DNA from: Nymphalis io
Taxonomy: Eukaryota; Arthropoda; Insecta; Lepidoptera; Nymphalidae
Direction: 5' to 3'
DNA length: 64,000 nt
Assembly: GCF_905147045.1 (NCBI RefSeq)
Contig: NC_065902.1
Location: forward strand, 9,803,377-9,867,376
Of the stretch, positions 34,730-44,015 are shown piece after piece; the stretch's first letter is position 1; every line of letters begins with the position of its first letter. The notes below the pieces were generated by a model. The model saw only the letters and a program-made list of their open reading frames with translations. It did not search any database and was not told where the DNA came from. The position numbers and the translations under genes are program-made.

Positions 34730-34900
34730 TTATAATACAACACTATTACTCTAAACTAGTTTAATATAACTTCCAAAGTTCCGATTACAACTTCGCGAAC
34801 ATTAAAAACGCCATTTTCTCCATAGATCATAGATTATTCAAGATTTCGACCAATGATATCGCGTCATTTCGATGTCAAAGTTGTTTTTTTGTCTTTACTA
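34730..34900 (+). repeat. Repeat family G copy
   Basis: AGTTCCGATTACAACTTCGC, ATAGATCATAGATTATTCAA and TTTCGACCAATGATATCGCG align with 29685-29830 inside HPPD copy 1. Just downstream, 34918-34941 shares 23-24 bases with the minus strand of about 58637-58661. Confidence 0.45.
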
Positions 34901-35977
34901 CATATACAAGATGTTGTGGTTGGAATAGGCTATAGGTATTATCTATAACAAAGTTGAAAGTAGCAATTCTTAAATGATCCTCAGCTGAATAAAGTTTGTT
35001 TGTTTTTGTTATTACTTAAAACATACGCAACGTAAAATGATAAATAAAATATTAATTTCTTTAAAAATTCTACTTAAATTACATAATGGTAATAACATTG
35101 GTTGAATCAACGACTACAATTCGTGAATAAATAAGGTTTTATATGTTTGTAAATCTATAATTTTTGTTTTTTTTATACATTATATAGTTTAGAAAATTAA
35201 ATAAAAATTATTAAAAAGATAACAATATTGCAATGATCGTGTTATAAATACAAGTGTTTACACTTATTATTATTATTATAAGTATTTAAAACACAAATGC
35301 ATTTATTTGTTTAGAAACAAATCAACAACATATTTTCATCATCGCTTGCCTTGTTTGTTAAAGGTTGATAATCAATATTATAATGCTCTTATAATACTCA
35401 GATTATATTAACACAACGCTTCCCCGTTTCTGTGCTGACATTCCAACGTGTTTACCTCGTACGATCTCCGGGAGAAATTAGCATAATGTTTTTAGTTGCG
35501 CATTGGTGCTGCGCAGGTTGTTGAAAATCTTGTGTAAACAACTGTTGCTCGTATAAATGGAATATTTTATTCATTTTTGTAATTAGCAATTGTATTATTA
35601 TAACAAATCTTATCGTTTCGCTTATCTCTTAATACTCTATATAAGTACGTTTTTATTACTGTAAAGGAATTCCAGCAGAGACCCTATTCATACGTAGCCG
35701 TCTGACGTAGTGCCACATAATCTAATCAAAGATGTTACAATGATCCCATAGACAATTACTATTTTTAACTGCTTAGAAATATTCCTAACAGAAATATTCT
35801 ATTTATTTTCTAGTTATCATATTGAAGCAGATATCATCAATTGACCATCCAATGGTGTCACAAATTATACCCCCTCATGCCGCCCTTTACAGCTATCAAA
35901 AATAAAAACAGTTCTCGAACTCAGTTGTTTTATTTATCATCAAAATTATTGAATACATTAGCAACGAAATTTTTACT

Positions 35978-36330
35978 TAAATGAAAACCAACGTATGTAA
36001 GAAAAAAATCAATTTTTGACTTTAATTTTTTGACTTTAATCAATCAACGATCGATATCGATAATGTAGCGGCTTGTAAAACAAAAGTAGCGTGATATATA
36101 TATATATTTCCTCTTATTTTTTAAGAATTCATCTGACTGAGGTACCGCCCCCTTCGATAATTCGTCTATGTACATAGAGTGCTTTTATCGCTACAAAAAC
36201 AGGCCAAATGTAAAACGCTACTTTTGTTTTACATGCCGCTACATTATCGATATCGATCGCTGATTGATTAAAGTCTAAAAATTAAAGTCAAAAATTGATT
36301 TTTTTTCTTACATACGTTGGTTTTCATTTA
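35978..36330. repeat. Long inverted repeat, about 114-bp arms
   Basis: Left arm about 35978-36091 (AAATGAAAACCAACGTATGT ... ACAAAAGTAGCG), right arm about 36216-36330 (CGCTACTTTTGTTTTACATG ... TTGGTTTTCATTT), with few mismatches and a loop of about 124 bp. The arms include CGATATCGATAATGTAGCGG. A fold-back element or MITE is the simplest reading; no clear target-site duplication was seen. Confidence 0.85.
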
Positions 36331-37067
36331 TTTAAATTTATAATTATTTTAAAATTCATTTTATACTGGAGACCTTATATTTCATTAAGTATTTCAAATA
36401 TGTTTTTGTATAAAGTTATTTTTAATATCAAAATCTCAAGTAGTAATAAAAATTATTTAATTTACAAGAATCTTACTGAATACAAAAATACATGTTTTTT
36501 ATTACGATATTGTTTATTAATTTTGTATAAATATATAAAACGCTATGTAAAAGAGGCTCGTCCACAACCGGTCAATCACTAAACCGAACGACAAAACAAC
36601 ACAACATTACAAGCCGCCGTCCACATTGAAGCCACACAGTAATAAGTGACGTAGTATTTTTGTTTTTAATTTATAATATGGCAAAGATTTTCCCATACGG
36701 CTCCAATTAAAAATACTCTTTATATTTCTATAACAGATATAAAAAGGCATATAAATCATAACTAAATTATTCCAAATAGCAAGACAAACTGTTTGTTAGT
36801 AATTACAATTTAAATTTTCAAAACATTAGTTTATTAAAATACTAATTAAGTTAACGGCACAAACACAGTTTTTAGAGATTTAATGAAGATATTAAAACAA
36901 ACAAGCTAAAATTTTACTTACATACATTACATTAAACAAATTAAAGACCTACCTGCCAAAGTCGAATGAAAGCTTTAAACATTTAGTTGTAATCATTTAG
37001 TGATAAAATAATTTAAGACCCTAATATATTAGAGGTATGCGTTTTTGCACTATACGTACTAACTTGT

Positions 37068-37213
37068 AACTCAATAGCAGCCCGGAGTGCATCCCTGTCC
37101 AGTCGTATCGGATTGCCGCCCTATCGTATTATGAGGATCAAGGAATGCTCCTGTATTTTCGCACACACTCGTAATGCCTTCAGTAAAGTTGGCTAGTCCT
37201 AGAGATAGTATCG
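37068..37213 (+). mobile_element. SINE family D fragment
   Basis: AGCAGCCCGGAGTGCATCCC, GTCGTATCGGATTGCCGCCC, TTTTCGCACACACTCG and GTTGGCTAGTCC follow the body of family D; the tRNA-like head is missing. Confidence 0.6.
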
Positions 37214-37399
37214 GTACAATGAACTGCAACGAGTTATGAGTACAATGAAACTCATGATCATTAATTACTTAAAAATAATTAGAACTTAAGTTGTTTAAAG
37301 GCTGAAACAATTTGCGTAGACTTTTTATAAATAGAATGTTATTGTGTTATGTGAAAATGGCTTTAGTAAAACTTGTTTTTAATAAAATTCATAAAACGT

Positions 37400-37407
37400 T
37401 ATAAATA
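37400..37407 (+). promoter_or_regulatory. Candidate TATA box of HPPD copy 2
   Basis: TATAAATA about 130 bases before the candidate start codon at 37537. No TCAGT initiator lies 25-30 bases downstream, so support is limited to the word itself and its position. Confidence 0.3.
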
Positions 37408-37536
37408 CTCGACTTTACCTAAGAAATGTAAGCTTTTCTGGAATTATTCTAATTTCGTTCTTGTTGTAAACGGACGTAAGCTGTTTTAATATTAAAAGCG
37501 AAAGTTATTTCATTGAAAGTTAACACAAATATAATA

Positions 37537-37539
37537 ATG
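37537..37539 (+). CDS. Hpd: HPPD copy 2 exon 1: start codon only (candidate)
   Basis: The 37937 exon begins TTYTDKGKKPENGRFLSFDH in phase 0, exactly the sequence that follows Met in vertebrate HPPD (M-T-T-Y), so an upstream exon should end in ATG. AATATG... no: the base context is AATAATG followed at once by donor GTAAGA at 37540. A rival with the same layout, ATG then GTAAGT, is at 34171-34173; the nearer one is preferred for its TATA-bearing upstream DNA. Confidence 0.5.
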
Positions 37540-40500
37540 GTAAGATTCAGTTTAAATTGAAAATAATTAAGCATAAGTGAATATTATTAAAATCATAAAT
37601 TATTTTTAACGGTGATTTTACCCGGGTAGTTAAGTTTTTCCAACTATTTTTCTACTGTCGAAAATCAATATTATTTTGCTGTGTTACTATATAAATAGTG
37701 AGTAAGCGAGTGTAATTAGGACAATTAGCCAGGTTCACATTATTTACAATGGTTGGACGCACATTAAGAGAATATGTGTATGCAATAGTTTTTAAAATTT
37801 ATTTTCTACATCTATTGAAAAAAAAAACTGATTTTGAATGGATGAATTTGGTTCAAAATTCCAAATATCAACATTCAAATACACAACAAAGTAGTTAGGG
37901 TATATTCCTGTTTTAAAAATGTTATTCTTATTACAGACAACGTACACAGATAAAGGGAAAAAACCAGAGAATGGGCGATTTTTGTCATTTGATCACATTA
38001 CTTTTTGGGTATCGAATGCAAAGCAAGTAAGTTTTTTTATTATTATCCGAGTTATAAATCTATATTGAGAGTCAATTCTATTAATTAGTAACGGTTACGA
38101 TACGTTTTCAATTCTATTCCGATCAGTGGCGTAGTTTGCCCTCGATGGGCCCTGTATCAAAATTTGGACCTTCATCCTAACTGCGGCCTTTTTATTCACG
38201 GGAATTTACCGTCAAAGAGTTAAATTACCTATTAAAGATTATTTTTCAAAAGTGTATCATATTTAATACGAATTTTTGCTTACTCGCGTTCGGGGCCCCT
38301 GTATCCCCCGTTTCTTTATACGCCCCTGATTCCGATTCAACTTCGACGGAACCGCAACTGGATCGCTGTTCTAGTTGAATAGGAAAAATCGAAACGATTG
38401 CGATAAAGTGACAATTTATTAGTAGAATTTGCTCCCTATTACCGAATAGGTGTCAAGTTAAACCGCTTTTTTACATAAAAAATACATACATAAACCACAC
38501 TATAAGTGTTAGGTCGTATTTATTTACCATAATACAATATGATGACGACAAAGTAGGTATATATTTTTTTAATTATTTAATACAATTCCATATTTAAACT
38601 ATAATTACATAACTTTTGGACTATTGCAAAATTTACATGGCATGCATATGAATAATCGAAAATCGAAACGGAATTGATTGAGATTTTAATTATTTTTTTT
38701 TCTACATTTTGTATTTTTTTAGGCAGCCAGTTACTTCATAACGCGGTTCGGTTTCGAACCTCTAGCATACAAAGGCTTAGAAACTGGTTCTAGAAAATTC
38801 GCATCTCATGCTGTTAGAATGAACAAGGTTAGTAATTAATTCATTTTGATTAATATAAAAAAATAAAAACAAGTAAATTCACTATGTTAATATGGTAACA
38901 CATAGCTTATGCCCACGACTTTGCCTGCTATATTAGAGAATGCTATATGTGCCACATACACACATATTTCGTGTAAAAAATATATGAAACAGTTTTTTTT
39001 AAATTACCTGATATTGTTGAAAAAAAGTCGTTTATTTTCTACTGGCCTTATTTTTATTAAGTGTATTAATAGCTTGTAAAATACATCACCGCCCGGACAA
39101 AGGCCCACTTCTCTAGAAAAGAATATTTGGAGCTTATAGGATACAATGTCATCTAAAGCCGGTATCTGGACGATTTCCTTCACAGCCCAGCAAAAGATGA
39201 ACTATAAACATAAATTAAGCCAGCACAACAGAAAACTCAGAATTAATTGCTCGGCTTTGATCCCATAATCTCCGGTTGAGATTTACGTGTTCTTATCACT
39301 TAGCCATCTCGGCTCATTCAATGACATATTGTTATTCATCAGTATTCCGCGTTAAATACGGTAAAACTTAAATATATTATAATAAACTGGTTTAACGTGT
39401 TATATTACGTTTTAGATAATATTCATATTTCAAGCTCAATATGAACCAGAGGAAACTGGATTTGTTAAAGAAATAGAACATCATGGAGACTTCGTCAAGG
39501 ACGTTGCCTTCCAAGTGGAAAACTTAGATTATATACTTGAATATGCTAAGAAACAAGGCGCTGTCGTTGTTAGGGACCTCTGGGAAGAAAAAGACGAATT
39601 TGGTGTTGTTAGGATGGCAACACTCAAAACGGTGAGTATTCTGTAGGAGAAACATGGTTCTTTAAAATTAATAATGATCGACTAGCCGTCTGTGCAGGAT
39701 ATATGCAGCACAGTGTGTGCGCAAACACACGTACTCTATTCTCTCACTCTCACAATGGAACGGCAAATGCAAATAAAATACGAAAAAGAGAATCAATGAA
39801 TATAGAATTCAAAGTGTTTTTTTTTTATAATATTTCGACGGCCACAAGGAGATTTGTGACATTTTAAAAGCCTGTTTGCTCTTAATTTGTCTGTGCACTC
39901 ACTTGTGCATCTTAATAGGTTACCTTTATTAATAATTAATATTTTTATTAATAAAGGTAACCTATTAAGTTTATTAAAAATTTAATATTAATTGTGCATT
40001 AATTTTCAGTATGGTGACAACACCCACACATTAGTTGATAGGTCACAATATAAAGGATTATTCTTACCTGGATATCAACCATCAGCAAAAGATCCTATAC
40101 AGAAGTATTTGTAAGTATATTATTATAATATTTGACTATATAATATTTTATTAAAAATAAAATTCGTTTGTAGCCAAGTTTACTTTATTAATCGCGTTGT
40201 AATGTGTTTTTTTGGATCGGTTGAAGCGTTGAGGCATAAAACTAACTTTTCAGTTCATTTATTAAGAACTTCGTATAAAACTATTAGACTAAAATTATAT
40301 TTCTTTGTTTTAGGCCAAAAGTAGAGATTAATTTTATCGATCACGTAGTTGGTAATCAGCCGGATAATGGAATGGAGGAAGCAGCGTCGTGGTACGAACG
40401 TTGTCTGCAATTCCACAGGTAACGAAATATATATCATGTCTTCTTATTTTTAAACGTTATATATTTTGATTTTAATTATGATAATGAAAATAAGAGCCGA

Positions 40501-42336
40501 GATGGTCTAGTGGTTAGAACGCGTGAATCGTAACCGATATCCGTGGGTTCAAACTTGGTGTTTATAATTCATCTCGTGCTTGACGGTGAAGGAAAACATC
40601 ATGAGGAAACCTGCATGTGCCTAACTTAACTGAAATTCTGCTACATGTGTATTCTAAAAACCCGCATTGGAGCAGCGTGGTGGAATAAGCTCCAAACCTT
40701 CTCTTCAAAAAAGGAGAAGAGGCCTTAGCCCAGCAGTGGGACATTCACAGGCTGTTATTTGTTTTATTTTTAACGAAAATCGCTGTTTTATATTTTTTTT
40801 TAGATTCTGGTCCGTCGATGACAAACAAGTATGTACGGAGTACTCAGCTCTTCGATCTGTGGTGATGGCGAATTGGGAGGAAACAGTGAAGTGCCCTATC
40901 AATGAGCCAGCTGCTGGCAAACGAAAGAGTCAGATCCAGGAATACGTGGAGTACCACGGCGGTGCTGGCGTGCAACATATTGCTATCAATACCGAGGATA
41001 TTATTACCGCGGTAATTGCTGCATTATTCTTAAATATAATAGAAATAAAATGAACTAAATATATCTTAACAACTAGATAAAAATTTATAATAAAAGACTT
41101 ATCAATTGTCAATATAATATAATTATGCGAAAGCCTGAAAATAAACAAAAATATCTACGAACAGTTTTCAGAACAGATATGTAAATTTATTCATAAACAT
41201 ATTTTAGATTGAACATCTTCGTGAACGTGGTGTCGAATTTCTATCCATACCTTCAGTATATTACAAAATAATCCGTGAAAAGTTGAAAGACAGCAAAGTC
41301 CAAGTCGCAGAGAGCATAGACACGCTAGAGCGCCTCAACATCCTCATAGACTACGACGACGATGGTTATCTTCTACAAATATTCACCAAGAACACACAAG
41401 ATCGACCAACACTGTTCTTAGAAGTGATACAAAGAAGAAATCATAATGTGAGTACGATTAATAAATGACTACACTATTATAGGTAGACAAGTAGATAATA
41501 ATAACAATAATGTAGAACTTAAAATGACGTCAAAAGAATCCCAGATTCTTCTCAGACATTTGGTATTCAAAAAAATTAACAGTTACGATGAAGCATTGTA
41601 CTCTATATAAAATTTATATTCCTAATATAATTTCACATAGCCATGCAAAAATTTGTTATTGTTTGTATTTAAAATAATTCTATCGATTCGAACTCGAATT
41701 ATATCATAGCCATTGAAAGTTCTAAAGCTGTAAGTTCTTATTTTATTCTTACGAAAACTTGGCTTGTTGGTAGAAACGAGCCATCGAACATAAGGCTCTT
41801 GTATGACTGTTTTAGTAGGTACTTAAAAATAATTCGTATATAAGAACTAGCCAAGTCAGACCTTAGGCTTCAATATATTATCCTAAGTTGTAAGAAGAAA
41901 TGATATTTTAAGTTGTTATAAAATATTTTATGTTGTTATAAATAAATTCCAGGACTGACCATTGAGGCACCCATTTAGATATAATTTCTTTTGTCGTTGA
42001 AGTCAACAACCAAACCTTATATCATTATATCATAATATTGAACTTGGCTCTTATTTCACATTTATGTTTTTGATGGGATCTGTTTCAAGTCAACCGTTTG
42101 GATAGATTAGGAGATCTCGTGATGAGTGGTGTTTATTTTTTATTTTTTTTTATTTAATATTTAATATAATATTATTTAATAGAATTATATATAGTATTAT
42201 TATATATAGTTAATTCATCTATTGATTTTTTTTTTTCGTTATTGATGATTATTCTTTTCAGGGATTTGGTGCTGGCAACTTCAAGACATTGTTTGAATCT
42301 ATTGAATTGGAACAAGAAAAACGGGGTAATCTGTAA
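37537..42336 (+). CDS. Hpd: 4-hydroxyphenylpyruvate dioxygenase, copy 2 (canonical)
   Basis: Coding exons 37537-37539 (candidate), 37937-38026, 38723-38827, 39416-39631, 40010-40110, 40314-40418, 40804-41011, 41208-41447 and 42262-42336 give 380 residues, close to human HPPD at 393. The enzyme converts 4-hydroxyphenylpyruvate to homogentisate with Fe(II) and O2 in the cytosol, the second step of tyrosine catabolism. Iron ligands H182 (FIDHVVGNQ), H265 (GVQHIA) and E348 (LFLEVIQR) are present, as are the pocket residues S225, N240, Q250 and Q264, the GFGAGNF block and the terminal R-G-N-L. Exon boundaries and phases match copy 1 except for the undivided 40804-41011 exon, so the two arose by tandem duplication. 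Polyadenylation signal AATAAA at 42465-42470. Nothing suggests loss of function. Confidence 0.95.
37937..38026 (+). CDS. Hpd: HPPD copy 2 exon 2
   Basis: Residues 2-31, TTYTDKGKKPENGRFLSFDH then ITFWVSNAKQ; acceptor TTATTACAG, donor GTAAGT. Phase 0 at both ends. Confidence 0.95.
38085..38470 (-). repeat. Repeat family F copy, split by a hAT-type MITE
   Basis: Outside 38124-38328 the flanks join as GTTTTCAATTCTATTCCGAT and TCAACTTCGACGGAACCGCA, related to the reverse complement of 53330-53520. ATCGAAACGATTGCGATAAA agrees with GCAATCGAATCGTTGC there. Confidence 0.45.
38124..38328. mobile_element. Non-autonomous hAT-type element (MITE) with 8-bp target-site duplication
   Basis: 205 bp beginning CAGTGGCGTAG and ending TACGCCCCTG; the ends are imperfect inverted repeats (CAGTGGCGTA against CAGGGGCGTA). 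It is flanked by a perfect 8-bp direct repeat ATTCCGAT at 38116-38123 and 38329-38336, the length typical of hAT transposases. No coding capacity. Confidence 0.85.
38723..38827 (+). CDS. Hpd: HPPD copy 2 exon 3
   Basis: Residues 32-66, AASYFITRFGFEPLAYKGLE then TGSRKFASHAVRMNK. ETGSR is the family motif; copy 1 has diverged here. Donor GTTAGT is weaker than average. Confidence 0.95.
38828..39415. other. Hpd: HPPD copy 2 intron 3
   Basis: Holds an old minus-strand SINE A copy (39067-39316); the remainder is AT-rich. Confidence 0.65.
39067..39316 (-). mobile_element. SINE family A, old minus-strand copy
   Basis: GCCCGGACAAAGGCCCACTT at the 3' side and TTAGCCATCTCGGCTCATTC at the head side. 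Strongly diverged, so older than the copies with visible target-site duplications. Confidence 0.55.
39416..39631 (+). CDS. Hpd: HPPD copy 2 exon 4
   Basis: Residues 67-138, with EHHGDFVKDVAFQVENLDYI, KQGAVVVRDLWEEKDEFGVV and RMATLKT. Phase 0 at both ends; donor GTGAGT. One residue longer than the matching exon of copy 1. Confidence 0.95.
39679..39770 (-). mobile_element. SINE family D fragment
   Basis: GACTAGCCGTCTGTGCAGGA, GTGTGTGCGCAAACACACGT and CTCTCACTCTCACAATGG match the tail half of family D on the minus strand. Confidence 0.6.
39911..39969. repeat. Perfect 25-bp hairpin in HPPD copy 2 intron 4
   Basis: Left arm 39911-39935 (CTTAATAGGTTACCTTTATT...) and right arm 39945-39969 (...AATAAAGGTAACCTATTAAG) are exact inverted complements with a 9-base loop. 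The right arm ends 40 bases before the exon at 40010, in the branch-point zone. Confidence 0.9.
40010..40110 (+). CDS. Hpd: HPPD copy 2 exon 5
   Basis: Residues 139-171 plus two bases: YGDNTHTLVDRSQYKGLFLP then GYQPSAKDPIQKY. Phase 2 exit at donor GTAAGT, as in copy 1. Confidence 0.95.
40314..40418 (+). CDS. Hpd: HPPD copy 2 exon 6 (first iron-ligand histidine)
   Basis: Residues 172-206: LPKVEINFIDHVVGNQPDNG then MEEAASWYERCLQFH. H182 in INFIDHVVGNQ is the first metal ligand. Donor GTAACG at 40419. Confidence 0.95.
40419..40803. other. Hpd: HPPD copy 2 intron 6
   Basis: Two-thirds of this intron is one SINE of family A that ends 46 bases before the acceptor. Confidence 0.8.
40495..40757 (+). 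mobile_element. SINE family A, partly deleted
   Basis: AGCCGAGATGGTCTAGTGGT, GTGGGTTCAAAC, and AGCCCAGCAGTGGGACATTC near the end. About 40 bases after box B are missing. Confidence 0.85.
40804..41011 (+). CDS. Hpd: HPPD copy 2 exon 7 (substrate pocket and second iron-ligand histidine)
   Basis: Residues 207-276: RFWSVDDKQVCTEYSALRSV, NWEETVKCPINEPAAGKRKS, QIQEYVEYHGGAGVQHIAIN. S225, N240, Q250, Q264 and H265 are all present, aligned with human S226, N241, Q251, Q265 and H266. Undivided here; copy 1 has an intron after the codon aligned with K236. Confidence 0.95.
41208..41447 (+). CDS. Hpd: HPPD copy 2 exon 8 (iron-ligand glutamate)
   Basis: Residues 277-356: IEHLRERGVEFLSIPSVYYK, ILIDYDDDGYLLQIFTK and QDRPTLFLEVIQRRNHN. 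E348 is the third metal ligand. Acceptor ATTTTAG, donor GTGAGT; same length (80 codons) as in copy 1. Confidence 0.95.
41448..42261. other. Hpd: HPPD copy 2 last intron
   Basis: 814 bp of AT-rich DNA; no repeat family recognised. Ends in TTCTTTTCAG. Confidence 0.7.
42262..42336 (+). CDS. Hpd: HPPD copy 2 last exon
   Basis: Residues 357-380 and TAA: GFGAGNFKTLFESIELEQEK then R-G-N-L. The GAGNF block and the R-G-N-L end are the usual C-terminal lid of animal HPPD. AATAAA follows at 42465-42470. Confidence 0.95.
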   Translation, partial: GFGAGNFKTLFESIELEQEKRGNL

Positions 42337-42489
42337 ATTGATTGCCATAATTAATATTATATTGCTAATACCATAAGTGTTATTAACACAGTCAATATAA
42401 AATAATTAAGTTTAGTTTTGTTTTTGTATTATATTTTGTTAAACGATTAACATTAAAATTAATTAATAAAAATATTAAATGATTCAGTT

Positions 42490-43560
42490 GTTTTAACGTC
42501 TATTTTACTCGAAATAAAACTCTTAAATCAAACAAATATTTCATAGATCCTATCCAGATTGAACAATTAAATAACAAACGTGATCTTGAAATTATACTAG
42601 ACTCTAAACTTCGATATGATGTGCATATCATGAATAGTTTTTCAAAATGATTTAAATTATTGGGATTTGTCTTAAGAAATGCCAAAGATTTTATGAAGCC
42701 GTCCACCAAAATACATTATTTAACACGCTTGTCCGTCCTATCCTTGAATACAACAGTATAATCTGGAACCCACATTAAAATGTACACATTAAAAGACTAG
42801 AAAGCATCCAAAAACGTTTTCTCTACCACCTGTCATACAATGAATCTAACCTTAAAAGTATTCCTACCTACTGCGATAGGCTTCAGCACTATTAGATGAC
42901 CTGCCTAAATTCCAGGCAAAAAATAACTGATATGCTTATGTTGTATAAAATAATAAGTGGAACATTTGATTGTAGCGACTTTCTTCAACAAATTAATCTT
43001 AACGTACCTTCTCGCTTACCTCGTAGAAACGATTACAATCACTTTTATATTTCTACATCCAATTCAAACCTAGGACACTATGCTGCTTTGCCAAGGATCT
43101 GCAGACTATATAATGCGCTTTCTAAATTGACTAAAATGTATATACCTCTAAATAATTTAAGTTTAAAAATATATCAAAAAATTGTTTCTCAATATATAAT
43201 GTTTTGTTTTGATTTTTTTTTTGAGTTCTATTATTATTCGTTATTTTAATTTTTATTACTTTTTAATTACATTTTATATTTTTTTTTTTGTAATATGTAC
43301 TTAACTCACATTTGCACAGCTTAGTGTTAGCTTAACCATTGTTTACCTTTTTATAGTTCCTGTGTTTATTTGAGTACCGCTATGTAACATTTATTTTATA
43401 TTTTTTAAATTTCTGTTTACTCATTATTTACGTGATTGTTGTGGTCTCCTTTAATTAAAGGAGCACACATATTTTGAAACATTATTCCACGATGTAATGT
43501 ACTCGTAAGTGTTCTCTTGTTGGAGATTCTTAATATATAAATAAATAACTTTGTTGGACA
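42490..43560 (+). pseudogene. Degenerate non-LTR retrotransposon, reverse transcriptase C-terminus and 3' end
   Basis: In shifted frames it encodes residues typical of CR1/jockey-type elements after the catalytic domain: LLGFVLRNAKDF, then KIISGTFDCSDFLQQINLNV and PSRLPRRNDY with LPRICRLYNALSK (open frame 42896-43249). The 3' part holds a short palindrome CTCCTTTAATTAAAGGAG near 43447 and ends in ATAAATAAATAA. It begins within 25 bases of the HPPD polyadenylation signal. Confidence 0.65.
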
Positions 43561-43834
43561 TCTTTAATAAATAAATGAATAAACAATATTGTCGAGATTT
43601 TGAATAATAATCATTCATTCTAGATTCCTTAACAAACGTGTCAGTTTTCGGTTATCATTGGAACTTTAGAATTAAAATGGATATAAATAATCAAGTAAAA
43701 TACAGTACTAAATAAAGATACATTAAGCAATAACTTTTTATAGTGCATAACAAATTTATTAGCAAACCGCATGGAATATTTAAAGTTTATCTCTATTCCT
43801 TCTTCGATTGGAATAGGCTGTATGTAATTGTCGG

Positions 43835-44015
43835 GACGTCGCGGTAGTATGCGCAAGCGATGCCGTGCATCCCCTGAAAAAACGGCGTGGGTACCGCTGA
43901 TTTCCTAGTGGGTATTCCGGCGCCTTCAGCGTCGGCGAGTCTCACATCCCCCCTTAACTCATGTGGGGGAACGCGTAAACCCGTTTTTCCAACGGAAAAA
44001 AGGCTATATGTTATT
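43835..44015 (+). mobile_element. Non-LTR retrotransposon 3'-end fragment (R1-clade-like, tentative)
   Basis: A GC-rich island of about 180 bp in AT-rich DNA: AAACGGCGTGGGTACCGCTG, GTGGGTATTCCGGCGCCTTC and GAGTCTCACATCCCCCCTTA. Such wording is familiar from 3' ends of lepidopteran R1-type LINEs; the match is from memory. Confidence 0.45.

Larger units (their letters stand above)
33107..37536. other. Intergenic region between the two HPPD genes
   Basis: Begins with the 3' UTR of copy 1 (AATAAA at 33388-33393 is one possible signal). It contains a SINE A fragment, a Helitron-like piece, repeats of families F and G, a long inverted repeat and a SINE D fragment. No gene seen. Confidence 0.6.
38027..38722. 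other. Hpd: HPPD copy 2 intron 2
   Basis: Contains a hAT-type MITE inserted in a family F repeat (listed separately), then AT-rich sequence ending in TTTTTTTAG. Confidence 0.75.
39632..40009. other. Hpd: HPPD copy 2 intron 4, with a hairpin
   Basis: Holds a SINE D fragment (39679-39770) and a perfect 25-bp inverted repeat (39911-39969) shortly before the acceptor TTTTCAG. Confidence 0.75.

Noticed and set aside
40667..41053. Apparent longer start for an HPPD exon at 40667
   Set aside because: The upstream part is SINE A sequence read in frame; the TTTTTTTTAG acceptor at 40803 and alignment with copy 1 fix the exon start at 40804.
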